64,000 nucleotides of DNA from Lucinisca nassula (Eukaryota; Mollusca; Bivalvia; Lucinida; Lucinidae), in assembly GCA_963580285.1 (NCBI GenBank), contig OY757010.1:66176406-66240405 (forward strand). Direction: 5' to 3'. Below, in pieces: positions 31,951-42,712 of the stretch. A program made the position numbers and the translations under genes. Below the pieces are notes generated by a model, which was not told where the DNA came from, did no database searches, and saw only the letters and a list, made by a program, of their open reading frames with translations. Each line of letters begins with the position of its first letter. Position 1 is the first letter of the stretch.

Positions 31951-34234
31951 AACAAGAGGCCCATGGGCCACTATGCTCACCAGAGCTCAGGTGGGCACTG
32001 CCCAATTGCAGCCATGTATTTTAACAGGATATCATTTTAATCTGCCAAATGAACCGTCATATCCAAATGAGCACCCATGTGGACTCAGTATATGAAACAT
32101 TAGGCCTTTTATGAAGTAGAGGGGGTGGGGCATGGACCCAATGGAGCCCTGGTTGGTGTCACTAAATGTGTCTTGTCACAAAGAACAAGAATATATATGG
32201 TTTAGCAGTGGGGATCTGCATGGCTGGAGATATAAGTGGAGGAGTTGGGGCATGCCCTGTCGTTCCCAGGAAAGCCCAAGATTGTTGTCCCTAAATGTGT
32301 CTTATCATAAGGACCAAGTATATATATGGTATAGGGGTGGGAATCTGAACGGTATCCAAGATATACTTTCATGAAGTGGAAAGGAGAGGACTGGCCCCTG
32401 CGGACACCCCTACAGTAGGTGTGCTAATAATAAGGAACAAGAACATATATGAATATGGGGTGGGGATTTGAATGGTTTCTGAAATATATGGCCTTTTATG
32501 AAGTGGAAGGGCGGGGCACATTGCCTCAGCACAAAGAGACCCCCAAGTTGGTGTGACTTAATGAGTCTTATCATAAGGAACAAGAATATATATGGTTTAG
32601 GGGTGGGGATCTGAACTATTTCTGAGATATGTGGCTTTTAATGAAGTCAAGCGGTGGAGCAAGGCCTGGGCATGCCCCGGGGACTCACAAGCTGGTGTTA
32701 ATGAATGTGCCTTATCATAAGGAAGATGAATATATATGGTTTAGGGGTGGGGCTCTGAACAGTTTCTGAGATAAAAGGCATTTTGTGAAGTGCAGGGGTG
32801 GGGCAAGGCCCAGGGAGACCCCCAGGTTGGTGTCAATGAATGTGTCTTATCATAAGGTACAAGAATATATATGGTTTAGGGGTGGAGATCTGTAAGGTTT
32901 CCGAGATATTGTGATATTATGAAATGGAGGGGGTGGGGCATGACCCCAGCACATCCCTGGGGACCCCCAGGTTGGTGTCACTGAATGTGTCTCACCATAA
33001 TGAACAAGAACATATATGGTTTAGGGGTAGGGATCTGAACAGTTTCTGAGATATATGGCCTTTTGTGAAGTGAAGGGGTAGGGCATTGCTCCAGCGCACC
33101 CCGGAAGACACCCAATTTGGGGTCAATGAATGTGTCTTATCATAAGGAGCAAGAATATATATGGTTTAGGGGTGGGGATCTGTAAGGTTTCCGAGATATT
33201 GGGCCATTTATGAAATGGAGGGGCGGGACATGGCCCCGGCGCATCCCGGGGGACCCCCAGTTTGATGTCACTGAATGCGTCTTATCATAAGGAACAAGAG
33301 TATATAGGGTTCAGGGGTGGGGATCTGAATGGTTTCCGAGATATTGGGCCTTTTATGAAGTGGAGGGGGTGGGGCATGGCCTCGGCGCATCCCGGAGGAC
33401 CTCCAGGTCGGTGTCAATGAATGCGTCTTATCAATAGAAACAAGAATATATATGGTTTAGGGGTGGGGATCTGTAAGGTTTCTGAGATATAAGGCATTTT
33501 ATGAAGTACTGGGGGGCGGCGCATGGCCCCGGCACAACCTACTGGACCCCCAGGTTGATATAAAAGCATATGGCTGAGAGAAGTTTGCTAAAGGAACATT
33601 TCTATGAAAGTTTTGTCAAAATATCTGCAAAGGCTTTGTAGTTAATGCCATTTTTCAATTTTCCCCATTATAAGTCTATGGAAAATCTAAGTTGCCATAG
33701 CAACCAAACTAAAGAGCCGAATTTCATAAAAAACACAAAACCTGTAAAGGCAAATATGGTGAATATTTCCATAAACTCTCAGCCTCATAGAGCATACGGT
33801 TTCTGAGGAGATGATTTTTTAAGTATTTTTTTTTTCTATTTTTTTTCATTTTGGTTTCCATGGCAACCAATACAAATGAGCAGTAGGCCTAAAATCATAT
33901 GGCAGATAGTAGATTGCCTAAGGAATATTTCTATGAAAGTTTTGTCAAAATATCAGCAGCGGCTTAGCAGTAAATGCCATTTTTCAATTTTCCCCATTAT
34001 AAGTCTATGGAAACTCTAAGTTGCCATAGCAACCAAACTAATAAGCCGAATTTCATAAAAAACACAAACTTTCAATCCCCCAACCCAAGGATGCTACAGA
34101 TGAAATTTGGGCCCAATGGGCCTAGCGGCTTCAGAGGAGATGTCGTTTGAAAATGTTAACGCCAGACGACGACGACGACGGACAACTGCCTATCCTATAA
34201 GCTCCCCCGGAGCCTTTGGCTCTGGTGAGCTAAA
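31951..34234 (+). mobile_element. tandem-core element B (type II)
   Basis: Same ends and core as element A: AACAAGAGGCCCATGGGCC, TGCTCACCAGAGCTC, about nine ~147-bp monomers with TATATGGTTTAGGGGTGGGG, two ~200-bp repeats, and the 3' hairpin GGAGCC-TTT-GGCTCTGGTGAGCTAA. It is shorter than A and lacks the MITE, so it serves as the empty-site control. Confidence 0.82.
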
Positions 34235-34599
34235 AAAAATGTGAAAAAACTAGAAATGTGTCAATACAACACAAATGCCCCCGCCCAGGGGCCTACCTCC
34301 ACCCCACCAAAAAAAACAACAAAAAAAAAAACTTGAATTTCAATAACACCTGTCATTGGACAGCGTAACTCGCCTGGAAAAGTGTCCTTGGCATAGATTG
34401 GTGTATCATCCGATGCAGCGGGCATAAAAACTCATGGCTCAGATGAAGTCTATATTAAGCCCACCATCATGATTGGCGAGAACTGGTCTGACTGGTGGAT
34501 AATAGTAATCAAACCAATGAAAAATTTAGTGTAACAGTCAGACAAGCTATTTATAGTGGAGTGGTCTTACTGTTTGAGGATCCTAATACCATCATTTTT
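34235..34599. other. no gene recognised
   Basis: Low-complexity A-rich start, then unassigned sequence with only short frames. Confidence 0.4.
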
Positions 34600-35145
34600 A
34601 CAGAATTTTTATGCCCCGGAATTAAAAAAGTTACGGGAGCAAATACAGAACAGTTTTTTGGTCTGCTCAGCTGTCTGTCCATCAGTATGACTGTCCACAA
34701 AAACCAGAGAAAACCTGAGTTGGGCTTAACTTTTGAATAGCAAATGATAATTCTTTCCTTTTTACACATTTGCATTCCTTTAAATGTCACAAGACCTTTC
34801 CAGCGGTACCAACATTTTCATGATCTTGACATTTTGATCTAATTTAAAAAAACTTATGGTAAGTGTTCGGGCTTTCATATTTTACATGTGCATATCTTTT
34901 TACTATGCCATTCCAGTGGTATATATTTTTTTTAATTTGTGATCTTGACTTTGACATTTCACCAACTTTTAAAAATTTACCATTGGCCATTACTTGATGC
35001 AAAGCAATATGGCTGTCATATTTCACATGTGCATTCAAAAGATCTTTCCAGCATCACCATAACTTTTTACCTTGGACCTTGACCTTGACATCAAACATAT
35101 TTTTTAAGAAACTCTAACATTGCCCATAACCAAGTTGCCTTTTTT
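34600..35145 (-). repeat. decayed tandem-core remnant K
   Basis: ATGCCCCGGAATTAAAAAAG (terminus-like), then ~130-bp units with CTTTCCAGCGGTACCA, CATATTTCACATGTGCAT and TTGACCTTGACAT. Related in style to element D. Neither canonical end is intact. Confidence 0.5.
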
Positions 35146-35148
35146 TTT

Positions 35149-37334
35149 AAGCTCACCGTCACGTAGTGACGAGGTGAGCTTTTGGGATCACTTTTCGTCC
35201 GTCGTCCGTCGGTCGTGCGTGCGTCCGTCCGTCCGTGCGTCCATCCGTAAGCAATTTCTTTAAACGACATCTCCTCCTAAACCACTGATCGGATTTTGAC
35301 CAAACTTCACAGGAATGATCCTTAGGTGGTCCCCTTTCAAAATTGTTCAAATGGTTCCGGTCTGTTGCACATTTAGGTCATAGGAGCCAAAAATAGATTT
35401 TTTTCACCAAAAACTTAAAAAATCTTCTTCTCTGAAACCACAAGGCCCAGGTCTTTGATATTTGGTATGAAGCTTCATCTAGTGGACCCCTACCAAGATT
35501 GTTCAAATTATAGTGCTGGGGCCAAAAATGCCCCCGCTCCGGATCCCTTTGGTTTTGCATGGGCTTATATAGGGAAAATCTTTAAAAATCTTCTTCTCTG
35601 AAACCGCAAGGCCCAGGTCTTTGATATTTGGTATGAAGCTTCATCTGGTGGTACCCTACCAAGATTGTTCACATTATAGTGCTGGGGTCAAAAATGCCCC
35701 CGCCCCGGGGCTTTTTGGTTTCACATGGGCTTATATAGGGAAAATCTTTAAAAATCTTCTTCTCTAAAACCGCAAGGCCCAGGTCTTTGATATTTGGTTA
35801 GAAGCTTCAACTAGTGAACCCCTACCAAGATTATTCGAATTATAGTGCTGGGGCCAAAAATGCCCCCGCCCAAGGGCCCTTTGGTTTTATATGGGCTTAT
35901 ATAGGGAAAATCTTTAAAAATCTTCTTCTCTGAAACCACAAGGCCCAGGTCTTTGATATTTGGAATGAAGCTTCATCTAGTGGACCCCTACCAAGATTGT
36001 TAAAATTATAGTGCTGGGGCCAAAAATGCCCCTGCCCTGGGACCCTTTGGTTTTACATAGGCTTATATAGGGAAAATCTTTAAAAAATCTTCTTCTCTGA
36101 AACCGCAAGGCCCAGGTCTTTGATATTTGGTATGAAGCTTCATCTTGTGGACCCCTACCAAGATTGTTCAAATTATAGCCCAGGGGCCAAAAATGTCCCT
36201 GCTCGGAGGCCCTTTGGTTTTACATAGACTTCTATAGAGAAAATCTTGGAAAAACTTCTTCTTTGAAACCACAAGGCCTATAGGTCTTTGATATTTGGTA
36301 TGAAGCTTCATCTAGTGGACCTCTAGAAAGATTGTTCAAATTATAGCCCTGAGACTAAAAATGGCCCCGCCTCGGGGCCCTTTGGTTTTACATAGACTTA
36401 TATAGGGAAAATCTTTAAAAATTTTCTTCTGTGAAACCAAAAGGCCTAGGTCTGATATTTGGTGTGTAATTTCATCTATTAGACCTCTATCAAGATTGTT
36501 CAAATGATAGCCCTGGGGCCAAAATTGCCCCCGCCCCGAGACCCTTTGGTTTTACATAGACTTATATAGGGAAATATTTAAAAATCTTCTTCTCTGAAAC
36601 TGCAAGGCCCATGTCTTTGATATTTTGGTATGGAGCTTCATCTAGTGGATCTCTACCAAAATTTATCAAATTAGAGCCCTCAGGCCACAAATGCCCCCGC
36701 CCAGGGGCCCTTTGGTTTTACATAGACGTATATAGAGATAATCTTTGAAAAATCTTCTTCTCTGAAACAGCAAGGCCCATGTCTTTGATATTTTGGTATG
36801 GAGCTTCCTCTAGTGGATCTCTACCAAAATTGTTCAAATTATAGCCCTCGGGCCACAAATACCCCCGCCCAGGGGCCCTTTGGTTTTACTTAGACTTATA
36901 TAGAGATAATCTTTGAAAAATCTTCTTCTCTGAAACAGCAAGGCCCAAGTCTTGGATATTTGTAGTGAAGCTTCATCTAGTGGACCTCTATCAAGATTAT
37001 TTAAATTATAGCCCTGAGGACAAAAATACCCCTGCCCCTGGGCCATTTGGTTTTACATAGGCTTATGTAGGGAATATCTTTATAAAAATCTTCTTCTCTG
37101 AAACCGCAAGGCCCAGGTCTTTGATATTTGTTGTGTAGCTTCATCTATTGGGCCTTTGCCAAGATTGGTCAAATTATAGCCTTTGTTGATATTTGGTATG
37201 AACCTTCACCTTTTTAGACCTCCCTCAACATTATGCACATTATAGCCCTGGTGTCAATAATGGCCCTCCCTGGGGCCCACTTATTACTCTATGGATCAGG
37301 TGAGCGATCCAGGGCCATCATGGTCCTCTTGTTT
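35149..37334 (-). mobile_element. tandem-core element C (type I ends)
   Basis: Read on the minus strand: AACAAGAGGACCATGATGG, then ATCGCTCACCTGATCC, about twelve ~166-bp monomers (TGTGGTTTCAGAGAAGAAGA, CCAAATATCAAAGACC, GGGGCATTTTTGGCC), a GGAC/GCAC microsatellite (35205-35245), then AAGTGATCCCAAAAGCTCAC and the hairpin AGCTCACC-TCGTCAC-TAC-GTGAC-GGTGAGCT. Its monomer aligns in the same orientation with that of E and F. Its 5' end is directly joined to the GTTACGTAAC satellite. Confidence 0.82.
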
Positions 37335-40300
37335 TCTTGAAACAAGATGTAAGGAGAATCTGTTACAGTACTGTTACGTAACGAAATGAAACCTTTTTCT
37401 TGAAACAAGATGCAAGGAGAATCTGTTACAGTTCTGTTAAGTAACGGAATGAAATGTTACGAAACAGGACTGTAACATACATGTGTTTTCTTGTTTCTGT
37501 TACAAATCCGTAACGTAACGGACTGGACCGTTACGTAACGGGATTCTGTTACGCCGTTACGTTACGTTTCACTTTTTTATTCTTGAAACAAGATGTAAGG
37601 AGAATCTGTTACAGTTCTGTTACGTAACAGAATGAAACGTTACGAAACAGGACTGTAACATAGTTGTTTTCTTGTTTCTGTTACAAATCCGTTACGTAAC
37701 GGACTGGACCGTTACGTAACGGGATTCTGTTATGCCGTTACGTTACGTTTCACTTTTTTTTTCTTGAAACAAGATGCAAGGAGACTCTGTTACAGCTCTG
37801 TTACGTAACAGATTGAAACGTTACGAAACAGGACTGAGACATACATGTGTGTTCTTGTTTCTGTTACAAATCCGTTAAGTAACAGACTGGACCGTTACGT
37901 AACGGGATTCTGTTACGCCGTTACGTTACGTTTCACTTTTTTTTTCTTGAAACAAGATGCAATGAGACTCTGTTACAGCTCTGTTACGTAACAGATTGAA
38001 ACGTTACGAAACAGGACTGTAACATACATGTGTGTTCTTGTTTCTGTTACAAATCCGTTACGTAACGGACTGGACCGTTACGTAACGGGATTCTGTTACG
38101 CCGTTACGTTACGTTTTAATTTTTTTTTTCTTGAAACAAGATGCAAGGAGAATCTGTTACAGTTCTGATACGTAACGGAATGAAACGTTACGAAACAGGA
38201 CTGTAACATACATGTGTTTTCTTGTTTCTGTTACAAATCCGTTACGTAACGGAGTGGACCGTTACGTAACGGGATTCTGTTACGCCGTTACGTTACGTTT
38301 CACTTTTTTATTCTTGAAACAAGATGTATGGAGAATCTATTACAGTTCTGTTACGTAACAGAATGAAACGTTACGAAACAGGAATGTAACATAGTTGTTT
38401 TCTTGTTTCTGTTACATATCCTTTACGTAACGGACTGGACTGTTACGTAACGGGATTCTGTTACGCCGTTACGTTACGTTTCACTTTTTTTTTTTGAAAC
38501 AAGATGCAAGGAGACTCTGTTACAGCTCTGTTACTAAACAGATTGAAACGTTACGAAACAGGACTGTAACATACATGTGTTTTCTTGTTTCTGTTACAAA
38601 TCCGTTACGTAACGGACTGGACCGTTACGTAACGGGATTCTGTTATGCCGTTATGTTACGTTTCACTTTTTTTTTCTTGAAACAAGATGCAAGGATACTC
38701 TGTTACAGTTCTGTTACGTAACAGATTGAAACGTTACGAAACAGGACTGTAACATACATGTGTATTCTTGTTTCTGTTACAAATCCATTACGTAACGGAC
38801 TGGACCGTTACGTAACGGGATTCTGTTACGCCGTTACGTTACGTTTCACTTTTTTTTTCTTGAAACAAGATGCAAGAAGAATCTGTTACAGTTCTGTTAC
38901 GTAACGGAATGAAACGTTACGAAACAGGACTGTAACATACGTGTGTTTTCTTGTTTCTGTTACAAATCCGTTACGAAACGGACTGGACCGTTACGTAACG
39001 GGATTCTGTTACGCCGTTACGTTTCACTTTTTTATTCTTGAAACAAGATGTATGGAGAATCTGTTACAGTTCTGTTACGTAACAGAATGAAACGTTACGA
39101 AACAGGACTGTAACATAGTTGTTTTCTTGTTTCTGTTACAAATCCGTTACGTAACGGACTGGACCGTTACGTAACGGGATTCTGTTACGCCGTTACGTTA
39201 CGTTTCACTTTTTTTTTCTTGAAACAAGATGCAAGGAGACTCTGTTACAGCTCTGTTACGTAACAGATTGAAACGTTACGAAACAGGACTGTAACATACA
39301 TGTGTGTTCTTGTTTCTGTTACAAATCCGTTATGTAACGGACTGGACCGTTACGTAACGGGATTCTGTTACGCCGTTACGTTACGTTTCACTTTTTTTTT
39401 CTTGAAACAAGATGCAAGGAGACTCTGTTACAGCTCTGTTACGTAACAGATTGAAACGTTACGAAACAGGACTGTAACATACATGTGTGTTCTTGTTTCT
39501 GTTACAAATCCGTTACGTAACGGACTGGACCGTTACGTAACGGGATTCTGTTACGCCGTTACGTTACGTTTCACTTTTTTTTTCTTGAAACAAGATGCAA
39601 GGAGAATCTGTTACAGTTCTGTTATGTAACGGAATGAAACGTTACGAAACAGGACTGTAACATACATGTGTTTTCTTGTTTCTGTTACAAATCCGTTACG
39701 TAACGGACTGGACCGTTACATAACGGGATTCTGTTATGCCGTTACGTTACGTTTCACTTTTTTATTCTTGAAACAAGATGTATGGAGAATCTGTTACAGT
39801 TCTGTTACGTAACAGAATGAAACGTTACGAAACAGGAATGTAACATAGTTGTTTTCTTGTTTCTGTTACATATCCGTTACGTAACGGACTGGACTGTTAC
39901 GTAACGGGATTCTGTTACGCCGTTACGTTACGTTTCACTTTTTTTTTCTTGAAACAAGATGCAAGGAGACTCTGTTACAGTTCTGTTACGTAACAGATTG
40001 AAACGTTACGAAACAGGACTGTAACATACATGTGTTTTCTTGTTTCTGTTACAAATCCGTTACGTAACGGACTGGACCGTTACGTAACGGGATTCTGTTA
40101 CGCCGTTACGTTACGTTTCACTTTTTTTTTCTTGAAACAAGATGCAAGGAGACTCTGTTACAGTTCTGTTACGTAACAGATTGAAACGTTACGAAACAGG
40201 ACTGTAACATACATGTGTATTCTTGTTTCTGTTACAAATCCGTTACGTAACGGACTGGACCGTTACGTAACCGGATTCTGTTACGCCGTTACGTTACGTT

Positions 40301-41865
40301 TCACTTTTTTTTTCTTGAAACAAGATGCAAGAAGAATCTGTTACAGTTCTGTTACGTAACGGAATGAAATGTTACGAAACAGGACTGTAACATACATGTG
40401 TTTTCTTGTTTCTGTTACAAATCCGTTACGTAACGGACTGGACCGTTACGTAACGGGATTCTGTTACGCCATAACGTTTCACTTTTTTATTCTTGAAACA
40501 AGATGTATGGAGAATCTGTTACAGTTCTGTTACGTAACAGAATGAAACGTTACGAAACAGGACTGTAACATAGTTGTTTTCTTGTTTCTGTTACAAATCC
40601 GTTACGTAACGGACTGGACCGTTACGTAACGGGATTCTGTTAGGCCGTTACGTTACGTTTCACTTTTTTTTTCTTGAAACAAGATGCAAGGAGACTCTGT
40701 TACAGTTCTGTTACGTAACAGATTGAAACGTTACGAAACAGGACTGTAACATACATGTGTTTTCTTGTTTCTGTTACAAATCCGTTACGTAACGGACTGG
40801 ACCGTTACGTAACGGGATTCTGTTACGCCGTTACGTTACATTTCACTTTTTTTTTCTTGAAACAAGATGCATGGAGACTCTGTTACAGTTCTGTTACGTA
40901 ACAGATTGAAACGTTACGAAACAGGACTGTAACATACATGTGTATTCTTGTTTCTGTTACAAATCCGTTACGTAACGGACTGGACTGTTACGTAACGGGA
41001 TTCTGTTACGCCGTTACGTTACGTTTCACTTTTTTTTTCTTGAAACAAGATGCAAGAAGAATCTGTTACAGTTCTGTTACGTAACAGAATGAAACGTTAC
41101 GAAACAGGACTGTAACATACATGTGTTTTCTTGTTTCTGTTACAAATCCGTTATGTAACGGACTGGACCGTTACGTAACGGGATTCTGTTACGCCGTTAC
41201 GTTACGTTTCACTTTTTTTTTCTTGAAACAAGATGTATGGAGAATCTGTTACAGTTCTGTTACGTAACAGATTGAAACGTTACGAAACAGGACTGTAACA
41301 TACATGTGTCTTCTTGTTTCTGTTACAAATCCGTTACGTAACGGACTGGACTGTTACGTAACGGGATTCTGTTACGCCGTTACGTTACGTTTCACTTTTT
41401 TTTCTTGAAACAAGATGCAAGGAGACTCTGTTACAGTTCTGTTACGTAACAGATTGAAACGTTACGAAACAGGACTGTAACATACATGTGTTTTCTTGTT
41501 TCTGTTACAAATCCGTTACGTAACGGACTGGACCGTTACGTAACGGGATTCTGTTACGCCGTTACGTTACGTTTCACTTTTTTTATCTTGAAACAAGATG
41601 CAAGGAGAATCTGTTACAGTTCTGTTACGTAACGGAATGAAACGTTACGAAACAGGACTGTAACATACATGTGTTTTCTTGTTTCTGTTACAAATCCGTT
41701 ACGAAACAGACTGAAACGTTTCGTAACAAGACTGTAACTCCTATTTTAATTTGAACTAGGTCTATATTAGGATACAGTCACAAACACTCCGTTACACGTT
41801 ACGTTACGTTACAGAAAAACATGTCCACTTCTAGGGGTGCGTAGATTTTGTGCAGTATCTAGGTA
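37335..41865 (-). repeat. GTTACGTAAC palindrome satellite, copy 2 (inverted)
   Basis: About 24 monomers of ~182 bp in the opposite direction to copy 1, with CGTTACGTAACG palindromes and CTTGAAACAAG in every unit. A variant monomer carrying TATTCTTGAAACAAGATGTA recurs at about 37579, 38309, 39033, 39763 and 40488, with a TTT variant at 41220: a ~727-bp, four-monomer higher-order repeat. The right end (TTACAGAAAAACATGTCCAC, then GCGTAGATTTTGTGCAG) is the complement of the copy 1 left end. Confidence 0.92.
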
Positions 41866-42215
41866 GGGCAAGGATTAAAATGGACGTAGCTTAAGCCGTG
41901 GAAAAAGGCGATTTTTGGTACAAGTTAGGTTGCACATTTTGATAATTATGTTATGTTGTTATTACGTTATCATGAAAAGATGCTCAAGGTTCCTCAGCAC
42001 ATGTTGACCATTATGTTATACATGGATATAAGTAAAGCTGTACTGCCGATGTCCACGTGAATATGGCATAGCGCTTGTACGAAATCCTTGTCTACGCCCG
42101 TAGACACCATACACTTAGGGCGCAACGGTTTAATACGGAAGTACAGCCATTAGTGACCCACAATGCATGTTGACCTTTATATTACAATGCAACAAATATA
42201 AGCTTTCACAAAAAG
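41866..42215. other. no gene recognised
   Basis: Short frames only and no repeat partners seen in the window. Confidence 0.4.
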
Positions 42216-42263
42216 AACAAGAGGGCCCAATGGCCCTATATCGCTCACCTGTGTACCAGAAAT

Positions 42264-42487
42264 GGAGCGCAGTGGTGCAGTGGTAAAGCATCGGATTGGA
42301 GATCGAGAGGTAGCGGGTTCGAGCCTCACATGCGCCATGTGTTGTTTCCTTGAGCAAGAGACTTTATCCACATTGCTCAGTACTGGTTTCTACCCAGGAA
42401 AAGAGGGCCACATGGAAGATTAGTACTAGTACTAAATGTGTTACCCTCTTTAAATAAGGTCGATTATTATTATTATTATTATTATTA
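42264..42487 (+). mobile_element. SINE-C, tRNA-derived, (ATT)n tail
   Basis: The tRNA-like head has GTGGTGCAGTGGTAAAGCAT (A box) and GCGGGTTCGAGCC (B box). The body holds CAGTACTGGTTTCTACCCAG and ACATGGAAGATTAGTACT, and the tail is an ATT run. It sits in the 5' end of element E right after GTACCAGAAA. Element F has no insert there. A second, truncated copy is at 63885-64000. Confidence 0.85.
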
Positions 42488-42559
42488 GAAAATCATTAGT
42501 GTAGGAGACCACTTGACATTGCTACATACTAAATATCTAAGCTCAGGCATAGCGGTATC

Positions 42560-42712
42560 CATGCTTATAAACCCTATTGGTTTCATTGGGCGACAGGGCT
42601 TGAGATGTAATTTCATCTCAATGTCGGGTAAAAGTCCCACAAAATTGGAAGAGACATCTCCAAAAGGACCTATACAGTGTTGACAGGGATGTAAAACCTC
42701 AAATCAAACAAA
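42560..42712 (+). mobile_element. SINE-B piece inside element E
   Basis: CCATGCTTATAAACCCTATT to CTCAAATCAAACAAAA is the 3' half of SINE-B, in the element's own orientation. Element F carries it with the same left and right junctions (55575-55728), while element G lacks it. Confidence 0.85.

Noticed and set aside
37335..41865. Telomeric or centromeric DNA
   Set aside because: No TTAGGG-type repeat. The higher-order pattern is suggestive, but the array is short, has a defined non-satellite end shared with another locus, and sits between dispersed elements.
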